Shown here piece by piece: positions 6,251 to 12,497 of a stretch of DNA of 14,279 bases. This DNA comes from Pseudomonadota bacterium (lineage in GTDB: Bacteria > Pseudomonadota > Alphaproteobacteria > Azospirillales > Azospirillaceae), in assembly GCA_023411035.1 (NCBI GenBank), contig JAEYPE010000176.1:1-14279 (forward strand). The letters run 5' to 3'. The notes below the pieces were generated by a model. The model had not been told where the DNA came from. It saw only the letters and a list, made by a program, of their open reading frames with translations, and searched no databases. Position numbers and translations under genes: made by a program. Positions within the stretch are counted from its first letter, which is position 1. Each line of letters starts with the position of its first letter.

Positions 6251-7480
6251 ATGAACCGCCGCCATCTCCTGCTTGCGCCGGGCGCCGCCGCCCTCGCCGC
6301 CGTCCTCAGCCTTGCCGCGCCGATGCCTGTCGCCCGGGCGCAATCCGGCGGCCAGCCGATTCGCGTCGGCGAGATCAACAGCTACACCGGTCTGCCAGCC
6401 TTCACGATCCCCTACCGCCAGGGCTGGCAACTCGCGGTGGAGGAGGTGAACGCCGCGGGCGGCCTGCTCGGCGGACGCAAGCTGGAGGTCGTCTCCCGCG
6501 ACGACGCCGGCAAGCCGGACGATGCCGTGCGCGTGGCGCAGGAGCTTCTGTCCAACGAGAAGGTCGATCTGCTGGCCGGCACCTATTTCTCCCACGTCGG
6601 GCTGGCGGTGGCGGACTTCGCCGCGCGCAACAAGGTGCCCTTCGTGGCGGCGGAACCGCTGACCGACGCCATCACCTGGACCAAGGGCAACCGCTACACC
6701 TTCCGCCTGCGCCCCAGCACCTACATGCAGGCGGCCATGCTGGTGGAGGAGGCGGCGAAGCTGCCGGCCAAGCGCTGGGCCACCGTCGCCCCCAACTACG
6801 AATACGGCCAGTCGGCGGTGCAGTGGTTCCGCCAGCTCCTGTCGGAAAAGCGCCCGGACGTGGAGTTCGTGGCCGAACAGTGGCCGGCGCAGGGCAAGCT
6901 GGAGGCCGGGCCGACCGTGCAGGCGCTGGCCGCGGCGAAGCCCGACGCCATCTTCAACGTCACCTTCGGCGCCGACCTCGCCAAGTTCGTGCGCGAGGGC
7001 GAGGGGCGCGGCCTGTTCCGCAACCGCAGCGTGGTCAGCCTGCTGACCGGCGAGCCGGAATATCTCGACCCGATGAAGGACGAGGCGCCGGAGGGCTGGA
7101 TCGTCACCGGCTACCCGCAGGAGCAGATCGACACGCCGGAGCACAAGGCGTTCCGTGACGCCTATGTGGCGCGCTTCAAGGAAACGCCGCGCCAGGGTTC
7201 CGTCGTCGGCTACGCGACCTTCAAGGCCATCGCCGCCGCCGTGGAGAAGGCCGGCTCCACCGATCCGGAGAAGGTCGTTGACGCGCTGTCCGGCCTGCCG
7301 CTGTCCAGCCCCTTCGGACCGATCGTCTTCCGCGCGCTCGACCACCAGGCGACCTTGGGCGCCTATGTCGGCAAGACCACGGTGAAGGACGGCCAGGGTG
7401 TGATGACCGGCTGGCGCTACGCCGACGGCGCGGACTATCTCCCGTCCGACGAGGCCGTTCGCAAGATGCGTCCGGAGTAA
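6251..7480 (+). CDS. ABC importer periplasmic binding protein (LivJ/Peripla_BP_6 type)
   Basis: The protein has 409 residues and would be the periplasmic substrate-binding part of a branched-chain-amino-acid-type (HAAT) ABC importer. The signal peptide MNRRHLLLAPG to VARA ends near residue 30, with an RR pair that could allow Tat export. The mature protein begins IRVGEINSYTG, the usual start of lobe 1. Other family features are GWQLAVEEVNAAGGLLGGRKLEVVSRDD, the hinge-region DAVRVAQELL, a PNYEYGQSAV segment and GYATFKAIAAAVEKAGS near the end. The ATG at 6251 was chosen because the signal peptide starts there; the longer frame upstream runs through the operator. It is the first gene of the operon. 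The substrate is not certain: family members carry Leu/Ile/Val, urea, amides or aromatic acids. Confidence 0.92.
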   Translation: MNRRHLLLAPGAAALAAVLSLAAPMPVARAQSGGQPIRVGEINSYTGLPAFTIPYRQGWQLAVEEVNAAGGLLGGRKLEVVSRDDAGKPDDAVRVAQELLSNEKVDLLAGTYFSHVGLAVADFAARNKVPFVAAEPLTDAITWTKGNRYTFRLRPSTYMQAAMLVEEAAKLPAKRWATVAPNYEYGQSAVQWFRQLLSEKRPDVEFVAEQWPAQGKLEAGPTVQALAAAKPDAIFNVTFGADLAKFVREGEGRGLFRNRSVVSLLTGEPEYLDPMKDEAPEGWIVTGYPQEQIDTPEHKAFRDAYVARFKETPRQGSVVGYATFKAIAAAVEKAGSTDPEKVVDALSGLPLSSPFGPIVFRALDHQATLGAYVGKTTVKDGQGVMTGWRYADGADYLPSDEAVRKMRPE

Positions 7481-7488
7481 ACACCGCC

Positions 7489-7538
7489 CCTTCCCCCGTC
7501 CAGGCGGGGGAGGGTTGGGGTGGGGGCAAGCCGCCCCC
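7489..7538 (+). repeat. Two intercistronic hairpins between binding protein and permease
   Basis: The first hairpin (7489-7514) pairs CCTTCCCCCG with CGGGGGAGGG around TCCAGG, with one G-U pair. The second (7522-7538) pairs GGGGGC with GCCCCC around AAGCC. The first closely resembles a G/C-rich palindrome that is scattered between genes in many proteobacterial genomes. Neither has a U-tract. Here they lie between the abundant binding protein and the low-abundance permease, where such hairpins can protect upstream mRNA or reduce read-through. Confidence 0.65.
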
Positions 7539-7562
7539 CAGCGAACGAACTCCGGAAAGCCG

Positions 7563-9404
7563 ATGTCCTTCTACCTCGTGCAGTTTCTCAGCGGCCTCGC
7601 CACGGCGGCGACGCTGTTCCTGGTGTCGTCCGGGCTGACCATCGTGTTCGGCGTGACGCGGATCGTGAATTTCGCGCACGGCTCCTTCTACATGCTGGGC
7701 GCCTATCTCGGCTGGACGCTGGTGGAGCGCTGGGGAACCACGCCGCTGGGCTTCTGGGGCGCGGTGGCTGCGGCCTCGCTGGCGGTCGGGCTGCTCGGCG
7801 CGCTGATGGAGGTGGGGCTGCTGCGCCGCCTCTACCGCTCTCCGGAACTGTTCCAGCTTCTCGCCACCTTCGGCGTCGTGCTGGTCGTCCAGGACGCCGC
7901 CTCCTGGATCTGGGGAGCGGACGATCTGCTGGGCCGCCGGGCGCCGGGGCTGAAGGGGTCCGTCGACATCCTGGACCAGCCCTTCCCGCTCTACGACCTC
8001 ATGCTGATCGGGCTGGGGCCGCTGGTGCTGGGCCTGCTGTGGCTGCTGTTCAACCGCACGCGCTGGGGCACGCTGGTCAGGGCGGCGACGCAGGACCGCG
8101 ACATGGCCTCCGCACTGGGCGTCGATCCGGCGCGGCTGTTCACCGGCGTGCTGTTTCTCGGCTCGGCGCTGGCCGGGCTGGGCGGCGCGCTCCAGGTCCC
8201 GCGCGAGGCGGTGAACCTGCACATGGACATGGCCATCGTGGTGGAGGCCTTCGTGGTCGTGGTGGTCGGCGGCATGGGCAGCCTGACCGGGGCCTTCATC
8301 GCCTCGCTGCTGATCGGGCAGTTGCAGGCCTTCGGCATCCTGGTCTTCCCCGAGATCACGCTGGTTCTGGTGTTCCTGTTCATGGCGGTGGTGCTGGTGA
8401 TCCGCCCCTACGGCCTGCTGGGCCGCGCGGAGGACGCCCCTCCCACCGCCGCCAGCCCCGGCCCGCCGCTGATCGCGGCCATCGGAGCGGCGCGCTGGGT
8501 CCCCGCCCTGCTGCTGGCCCTGCTGGCCGCGGTGCCGCTGGTGGCCGGCGATTACGCGCTGATCGTGCTGACGGAGGTGGTGATCCTGGCGCTTCTGGCG
8601 GCGAGCCTGCATGTGCTGATCGGGCTGGGCGGGCTCGTCTCCTTCGGGCACGCCGCCTATTTCGGGCTGGGCGCCTATGGCGCGGCGCTGCTGGTCAAGC
8701 ATATGGCGGCACCCATGCCGCTGGCGCTGGCCGCCGCGCCGCTGGTCGCCGGACTGGGAGCGCTGGCCGCGGGATGGTTCTGCGTGCGGCGGTCCGGGCT
8801 CTATTTCGCCATGCTCACCCTGGCCTTCGCGCAGATCGTCTGGTCGGTGACCTTCCAATGGTACGGCTTCACCGGGGGCGACAACGGCATCCTCGGCGTC
8901 TGGCCGCCGGACTGGGCGGCGGGCAAGGCGGCCTATTACTGGCTGACGCTGGCGCTGGCCGGCGGTGCGCTCCTGCTGCTGCGCCGCGCCGCCTTCGCGC
9001 CCTTCGGCTACACGCTGCGCGCCGGGCGCGATTCCGCCCTGCGGGCCGAGTCGGTGGGCATCGACGTGCGCCGCCACCAGTGGCTCAGCTTCGCGCTGGC
9101 CGGCTCCGCCGCCGGGCTGGCGGGCGGGCTCTATGCCTTTTCCAAGGGCAGCGTCTTCCCCACCCTGATGGCCGTGCCGGTCTCGGTGGACGCCCTGGTC
9201 ATGGTGCTGATGGGCGGCATCCAGACGCTGAGCGGCCCGGTGGTGGGGGCCGCGCTGTTCCACCTGCTGGAGATCCAGGCGATGAGCCTGACCGACTGGT
9301 GGCGGCTGGTCCTGGGCGTCATCATCCTGGTGCTGGTCCTGGCCTTCCCCAAGGGCGTGGCCGGCTTCGCCCGCGACCTGTGGACCCGCGGGAGGGACGC
9401 ATGA
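7563..9404 (+). CDS. Fused LivH-LivM permease of HAAT-type ABC importer
   Basis: The 613-residue protein joins both membrane subunits of a Liv-type importer in one chain. Residues 1-287 are LivH-like: FLVSSGLTIVFGVTRIVNFAHGS near the start, the ATPase-contact loop ALGVDPARLFTGVLFLGSALAG, and the ending RPYGLLGR. A proline- and alanine-rich linker (about 288-312) follows. Residues 313-613 are LivM-like: GLGGLVSFGHAAYFGLGAYGA, YFAMLTLAFAQIVWSV, TGGDNGILGV, and the contact loop ESVGIDVRRHQWLSFALAG. The usual form is two genes of about 290-400 residues each. The ATG at 7563 follows CCGGAAAG and starts right at the first membrane helix. The stop overlaps the livG-like start by ATGA. The frame is open throughout, with no sign of sequencing error. 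Confidence 0.93.
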   Translation: MSFYLVQFLSGLATAATLFLVSSGLTIVFGVTRIVNFAHGSFYMLGAYLGWTLVERWGTTPLGFWGAVAAASLAVGLLGALMEVGLLRRLYRSPELFQLLATFGVVLVVQDAASWIWGADDLLGRRAPGLKGSVDILDQPFPLYDLMLIGLGPLVLGLLWLLFNRTRWGTLVRAATQDRDMASALGVDPARLFTGVLFLGSALAGLGGALQVPREAVNLHMDMAIVVEAFVVVVVGGMGSLTGAFIASLLIGQLQAFGILVFPEITLVLVFLFMAVVLVIRPYGLLGRAEDAPPTAASPGPPLIAAIGAARWVPALLLALLAAVPLVAGDYALIVLTEVVILALLAASLHVLIGLGGLVSFGHAAYFGLGAYGAALLVKHMAAPMPLALAAAPLVAGLGALAAGWFCVRRSGLYFAMLTLAFAQIVWSVTFQWYGFTGGDNGILGVWPPDWAAGKAAYYWLTLALAGGALLLLRRAAFAPFGYTLRAGRDSALRAESVGIDVRRHQWLSFALAGSAAGLAGGLYAFSKGSVFPTLMAVPVSVDALVMVLMGGIQTLSGPVVGAALFHLLEIQAMSLTDWWRLVLGVIILVLVLAFPKGVAGFARDLWTRGRDA

Positions 9405-10144
9405 GCCGCTTGGCCGTGAACGATCTCCAGCGCTCCTTCGGCGGGGTGCAGGCGGTGCGCGGCGTCTCCTTCGCCCTTGAAGCTGGGGAAATCCTGGCGC
9501 TGATCGGCCCGAACGGGGCCGGCAAGACCACCTGCTTCAATCTGCTGAACGGCCAGCTCCGCCCCGACGCGGGCACGGTGCGGCTGGACGGGGTGGACAT
9601 CGTGGGTCTGCCGCCGCGCCGCATCTGGCGGATGGGCGTCGGGCGCACCTTCCAGATCACCGCCACCTTCGCCTCCATGACGGTGCGCGAGAATGTGCAG
9701 ATGGTGCTGCTGTCCGCGCACCGGCGCCTGTTCGGGCTGTGGACGCCGGCGGCTTCCGCGTTCCGTGACGAGGCGATGGCCCTGCTGGAGCGGGTCGGCA
9801 TGGGCATGCAGGCGGAACGCCCCTGCGGCGTGCTGGCCTATGGCGACCTGAAGCGCGTGGAACTCGCCATGGCGCTGGCCGGCGACCCGAAGGTCCTGCT
9901 GATGGACGAACCGACCGCCGGCATGGCCCCCGGCGAACGGCAGGAACTGATGGCCCTGACCTCCTCCCTCGTCCGCGAGCGCGGCCTCGCCGTGCTGTTC
10001 ACGGAGCATGACATGGACGTCGTGTTCGGCCACGCCACGCGCATCATCGTGCTCGACCGCGGCCAGCTGATCGCCGAAGGCCCCCCCGACGCCGTGCGCG
10101 CCGACCCGCGCGTGCAGGCGGTCTACCTGGGAGGCGCGGCATGA
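9401..10144 (+). CDS. livG: ABC importer ATPase, LivG type
   Basis: The protein has 247 residues and is one of two nucleotide-binding subunits driving the importer. Walker A is GPNGAGKTT (36-44), the Q-loop glutamine is Q85 in GRTFQ, Walker B is VLLMDE (165-170), and the switch histidine is H203 in TEHDMDVV. The signature is LAYGDLK (145-151) rather than LSGGQ. LivG proteins normally carry LSYG-like signatures, so this fits the family. The ATG overlaps the permease stop as ATGA and is preceded by GGAGGG, so translation is coupled. The symbol reflects family type; the substrate could differ from leucine, isoleucine and valine. Confidence 0.92.
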   Translation: MSRLAVNDLQRSFGGVQAVRGVSFALEAGEILALIGPNGAGKTTCFNLLNGQLRPDAGTVRLDGVDIVGLPPRRIWRMGVGRTFQITATFASMTVRENVQMVLLSAHRRLFGLWTPAASAFRDEAMALLERVGMGMQAERPCGVLAYGDLKRVELAMALAGDPKVLLMDEPTAGMAPGERQELMALTSSLVRERGLAVLFTEHDMDVVFGHATRIIVLDRGQLIAEGPPDAVRADPRVQAVYLGGAA

Positions 10145-10872
10145 CCGGCCAGCCCCCTCTGTCCGCCCCCCTTCTGGCCGTCCACGGGCTTCAGGCCTGG
10201 TACGGGCGCGCCCACATCCTGACCGGCGTCGATCTGGCCGTCGGCCGGGGAGAGGTGGTGGCGCTGATGGGCCGCAACGGCGCCGGAAAGACCACCGCCA
10301 TGAAGGCGATCATGGGCCTGCTGGACCGCCGGGCCGGATCGGTCGCCTTCGACGGGCGCGACGTCTCCGCCCTGCCGCCGCACCGCATCGCGCGGCTCGG
10401 CCTCGGCTATGTGCCGGAGGATCGGCGGGTCTTCACCGACCTGACGGTGGAGGAAAACCTCGAGGTGGGCCGCCAACCTCCCCGCCCCGGCGCGCCCCAC
10501 TGGACGCCGGACCGGCTCTATGCCCTCTTCCCCAACCTCGCCGAGATGCGGGGGCGACGCGGCGGGCGGATGAGCGGCGGCGAGCAGCAGATGCTGACCC
10601 TGGCCCGCACGCTGATGGGCAACCCGTCCCTCCTCCTGCTCGACGAACCATCGGAGGGGTTGGCCCCGCGCATCGTGCAGCAGATGGCCGACGCCCTGCG
10701 CGCCCTGAAGGCGGAAGGGCTGTCCATCCTGCTGTCCGAACAGAACCTCGCCTTCGCCGCCGCGGTCGCCGACCGCGCGAGCGTCATCGAGAAGGGGCAG
10801 ATCCGTTTCGAAGGACCGATGAAGGCGCTGTTGGAGGACGAAGAGGCCCGCCGGGCCTATCTGGCGGTGTGA
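10141..10872 (+). CDS. livF: ABC importer ATPase, LivF type
   Basis: The protein has 243 residues and is the second ATPase of the importer. Walker A is GRNGAGKTT (44-52), the signature is MSGGEQQ (144-150), and Walker B is LLLLDEP (164-170). The switch position holds Q201 in SEQNLAFA, the glutamine usually seen in LivF. VPEDRRVFTDLTVEENL (91-107) is also typical. The start overlaps the livG stop by ATGA, with GGAGG upstream. It ends 4 bases before the stop of the convergent small gene on the other strand, and no U-tract terminator is visible between them. The symbol reflects family type only. Confidence 0.92.
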   Translation: MTGQPPLSAPLLAVHGLQAWYGRAHILTGVDLAVGRGEVVALMGRNGAGKTTAMKAIMGLLDRRAGSVAFDGRDVSALPPHRIARLGLGYVPEDRRVFTDLTVEENLEVGRQPPRPGAPHWTPDRLYALFPNLAEMRGRRGGRMSGGEQQMLTLARTLMGNPSLLLLDEPSEGLAPRIVQQMADALRALKAEGLSILLSEQNLAFAAAVADRASVIEKGQIRFEGPMKALLEDEEARRAYLAV

Positions 10873-10876
10873 AGGC

Positions 10877-11122
10877 TCACGCCAGCAGGTCCAGCACGCG
10901 CTTGGCGTTGTCCTGCGCGGCCTGCATGACCTTGACGTTGGCGGCGAAGTCGGTCTGGGCGGCGGACAGGCTGACCACCACCGCCGGGTCGATGTTGCCG
11001 GCGGCGAGTTGGGCGCCCGCTTCGTCCGCGCGGGCCTGCGCGCCCTGAAGCCCCGCCATGGCGGATGACTGCGCGTCGGGCAGGGACGGCATTCTCGGCG
11101 TGCCGAGCGCGCTGATGTCCAT
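10877..11122 (-). CDS. Small protein resembling the C-terminal part of flagellar rod proteins (81 aa)
   Basis: The 81-residue protein starts MDISALGTPRMPSLP and ends with DPAVVVSLSAAQTDFAANVK followed by VMQAAQDNAKRVLDLLA. The second half strongly recalls the C-terminal helix of FlgC/FlgE-type axial flagellar proteins (consensus like MV........ANVKV...A.......L). The N-terminal rod motif with its NxANxxT signature is absent. It is therefore too short to be FlgC and may be an orphan helper or a degenerate copy. A GAGGG ribosome site lies 8 bases before the ATG. It sits 32 bases downstream of otsB on the same strand, so the two may share a transcript. No flagellar genes are near it. The gene is likely real; the function is not known. 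Confidence 0.6.
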   Translation of the reverse strand: MDISALGTPRMPSLPDAQSSAMAGLQGAQARADEAGAQLAAGNIDPAVVVSLSAAQTDFAANVKVMQAAQDNAKRVLDLLA

Positions 11123-11154
11123 GGTGGGGACCCTCGATTGACCGAACCTCTACC

Positions 11155-11988
11155 TTACCCGTCCGCCAGATGGCGGGCAAGCCGGTCCAGGAAGGCGCCG
11201 GCCTCGGCGGGGTCCTTCAGGCTCCAGCCGGCGGCGCTGGGGGCGGGCGGGTCCATGACGCGGATGCCGGCGCCCCGTCCCTCTCCGCGCGCCGCCAGCG
11301 CACGGAAGGCGTCCTCGTCCGTCTCGTCGTCGCCGAGGTAGAGCGGCAGCGTCCCCGGCCCCGTCAGCCCCAGCCTGTCGAGCAGCGACAGCACCGCCCG
11401 GCCCTTGTCCCAGGGCAGGTTGGGCCGCAACTCGTGAATTTCCTTCCCGCCGGTGACGCGCAGCGTCGGCAGGGACGCCGCCACGCCGCGCACCGCCTCG
11501 GCCACCGGCTCCTTGTGTTCCGGAGCGACGCGCCGGGTATGAACCGCGATGGCGAAGCGCTTGCGCTCCACCAGCGCGCCCGGAACCCCGCCCAATCGCT
11601 GGATCAGGGCGGCTTCCGCGTCGTCCAGGTCGCCCAGATACTCCTCGCCGATCCGGATGCGCAGACCAGGGCCGCGAATGTCGAAGCCGTGGCTGCCGGC
11701 GTAGATCAGATTCCCGATCCCCACATGGCGGGCCACATCCTCCAAGTCCCGCCCGCTGACCACCGCCACGGGACACAGCCCGGCGAGCCGCCGGATCACC
11801 GCGCGGACGGATTCGTCCAGGACCGCCAGATCGGGACGCTCCACGATGGGCGTCAGGGTTCCGTCGTAATCGAGGAAGACGGCGGGCCGCCGGTCGCCCA
11901 GCATGGCCGCGAAGGCGCCGAACCAGGCGAGCGCCGAAGGTTTGCTTTCGATGAAATCGGGAGACGGCAGAGGCGGCTGGTCGTTCAA
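11155..11988 (-). CDS. otsB: Trehalose-6-phosphate phosphatase
   Basis: The protein is a HAD-superfamily phosphatase of 277 residues that converts trehalose-6-phosphate to trehalose, a stress protectant. Motif I is LDYDGTLTP, with nucleophile D40 and acid/base D42. Motif II is VVSGRD (S78), motif III includes K195 in WDKGRAV, and motif IV is LGDDETDED (D220, D221). GSHGFDIRGPG and KEIHELRP are typical OtsB segments. The TTG at 11988 is preferred because a perfect AAGGAG lies 8 bases upstream. An in-frame ATG at 12018 would add 10 residues but has no ribosome site and lies inside a 13-bp tandem repeat. otsA is not in the window. An EcfG-like promoter lies upstream, which fits the known stress control of trehalose synthesis in alphaproteobacteria. 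Confidence 0.9.
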   Translation of the reverse strand: MNDQPPLPSPDFIESKPSALAWFGAFAAMLGDRRPAVFLDYDGTLTPIVERPDLAVLDESVRAVIRRLAGLCPVAVVSGRDLEDVARHVGIGNLIYAGSHGFDIRGPGLRIRIGEEYLGDLDDAEAALIQRLGGVPGALVERKRFAIAVHTRRVAPEHKEPVAEAVRGVAASLPTLRVTGGKEIHELRPNLPWDKGRAVLSLLDRLGLTGPGTLPLYLGDDETDEDAFRALAARGEGRGAGIRVMDPPAPSAAGWSLKDPAEAGAFLDRLARHLADG

Positions 11989-12002
11989 GAGCGGCTCTCC
12001 TT

Positions 12003-12054
12003 CATCGTCGGCAGGCATCGTCGGCAGGCATCGTCGGCGGGCATCGTTGGCCAG
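12003..12054 (-). repeat. 13-bp tandem repeat at the otsB start, four copies
   Basis: CATCGTCGGCAGG is repeated at 12003-12015 and 12016-12028, then with one change at 12029-12041 and several changes at 12042-12054. On the minus strand each copy supplies an ATG. Because 13 is not a multiple of three, the four ATGs fall in shifting frames, and only the one at 12018-12016 is in the otsB frame. Confidence 0.9.
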
Positions 12055-12068
12055 CGCACGATAGGGAC

Positions 12069-12093
12069 AACGGAGCAGCGCGCCTTCGGGTCC
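12069..12093 (-). promoter_or_regulatory. EcfG-like general stress promoter for otsB
   Basis: On the minus strand GGACC (12093-12089) is followed after 16 bases by CGTT (12072-12069). The alphaproteobacterial EcfG consensus is GGAAC, 16-17 bases, CGTT, so this is one mismatch away. A start near 12062 leaves a leader of 45-75 bases. Trehalose genes are known members of this regulon, which supports the call. Confidence 0.45.
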
Positions 12094-12132
12094 GGATGCG
12101 TTAACCAGCAATGCTATCGGCCCAGCTAATAT

Positions 12133-12150
12133 TGTGACACTCCGGTCACA
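12133..12150. promoter_or_regulatory. Palindrome TGTGAC-N6-GTCACA
   Basis: A perfect 6-bp inverted repeat with a 6-base centre (ACTCCG). It resembles CRP/FNR-family sites but has 8 bases rather than 6 between TGTGA and TCACA. It lies about 115-160 bases upstream of either otsB start. The binding protein is unknown. Confidence 0.4.
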
Positions 12151-12154
12151 TAAG

Positions 12155-12199
12155 CCCCGGAAAAAGCAGCGGCCCCACATGGGGGCCGCCGCTTCGGGG
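12155..12199 (-). terminator. Strong leftward terminator-like hairpin upstream of otsB
   Basis: GCGGCCCC (12169-12176) pairs with GGGGCCGC (12182-12189) around ACATG. It extends past one mismatch to AAGC/GCTT and past an internal loop to CCCCG/CGGGG. On the minus strand the core is followed by CTTTTTCC, a U-tract, so the leftward orientation is favoured. No leftward gene precedes it, so it would stop antisense or read-through transcription, or act as an attenuator for a distal otsB promoter. Confidence 0.6.
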
Positions 12200-12200
12200 T

Positions 12201-12229
12201 TTGCACCCGCCTGAGATCTTTGTTAATTT
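12201..12229 (+). promoter_or_regulatory. Candidate promoter of the small RNA
   Basis: TTGCAC (12201-12206) and TAATTT (12224-12229) are separated by 17 bases (GTTAAT at 12222-12227 is an alternative -10). Either puts the start at about 12234-12236, exactly where the first hairpin of the small RNA begins. The match to consensus is only partial. Confidence 0.45.
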
Positions 12230-12233
12230 TGCA

Positions 12234-12314
12234 GTGCAGCAAGCGATTGCTGCTTCGCCCTTCTTGGGCGTTTCCTCCCTAAACTCAGGCCGCTGCTTGT
12301 CAGCGGCCTTTTTT
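12234..12314 (+). ncRNA. Alpha-r8 (MmgR/suhB-type) small RNA candidate
   Basis: About 80 bases fold into three hairpins. Hairpin 1 is GCAGCAA / TTGCTGC (12236-12242 with 12247-12253) with a GCGA tetraloop. Hairpin 2 is CGCCC / GGGCG (12256-12260 with 12266-12270) with loop TTCTT. Then comes an unpaired TTTCCTCCCT (12271-12280), and hairpin 3 is a perfect terminator with a T6 tail. The exposed UUUCCUCCCU is the conserved core of the alphaproteobacterial alpha-r8 family (MmgR in Sinorhizobium meliloti, formerly the Rfam suhB motif). MmgR is about 77 bases long, and there it limits polyhydroxybutyrate accumulation. The C-rich core is complementary to Shine-Dalgarno sequences, so it can pair with mRNA start regions. 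It lies between divergent otsB and nagA. The family call is from memory of the motif, not a covariance search. Confidence 0.72.
12287..12314 (+). terminator. Rho-independent terminator of the small RNA
   Basis: AGGCCGCTG (12287-12295), loop CTTGT, CAGCGGCCT (12301-12309), then TTTTTT through 12314. The 9-bp stem is perfect with a strong U-tract. No rightward protein gene ends upstream of it, so its natural transcript is the small RNA. Confidence 0.92.
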
Positions 12315-12315
12315 C

Positions 12316-12340
12316 TGCCAGAAACCTGTCCCTTCTGGCA
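12316..12340. promoter_or_regulatory. Inverted repeat TGCCAGAA-N9-TTCTGGCA upstream of nagA
   Basis: Perfect 8-bp arms with a 9-base centre (ACCTGTCCC), right after the small-RNA terminator and about 160 bases before the nagA start. It could be an operator or part of the nagA leader. No regulator can be named. Confidence 0.5.
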
Positions 12341-12375
12341 ATCCCTAACGAATACATAGCCCAACAAATCCAGGG

Positions 12376-12405
12376 ACATAACCCCTACCACACGAAGGGT
12401 TATGT
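12376..12405. promoter_or_regulatory. Inverted repeat ACATAACCC-N12-GGGTTATGT upstream of nagA
   Basis: Perfect 9-bp arms with a 12-base centre. It overlaps an in-frame ATG at 12402 that could start a longer NagA. The arms do not match a site I know. An operator for an amino-sugar regulator is one possibility. Confidence 0.5.
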
Positions 12406-12497
12406 TGAACCCCGCCGGCTCTTGCGCCGCCGGGCCGTTCGGGTTTTCCTGTCCGTCCGCGGCGGACCACCCGCGGCAAACCATTGGACGCGAACCC

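Noticed and set aside
5864..7345. A 493-codon open frame on the minus strand
   Set aside because: Antisense to the MarR and binding-protein genes, low-complexity composition and no motif; a shadow of real genes.
7221..9263. A 680-codon open frame on the minus strand
   Set aside because: It is antisense to the binding-protein and permease genes and has the low-complexity H/Q/R/G-rich composition produced by reading a GC-biased gene on the wrong strand. No domain is visible.
7520..9400. Long upstream extension of the livG frame
   Set aside because: The frame stays open by GC bias through the permease gene. The real LivG starts at 9401 with a ribosome site and the expected N-terminus.
10861..10885. 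CTGGCG / CGCCAG hairpin spanning the livF and convergent gene stops
   Set aside because: Only six pairs, a loose interior and no U-tract on either strand. It may be chance from overlapping coding ends.
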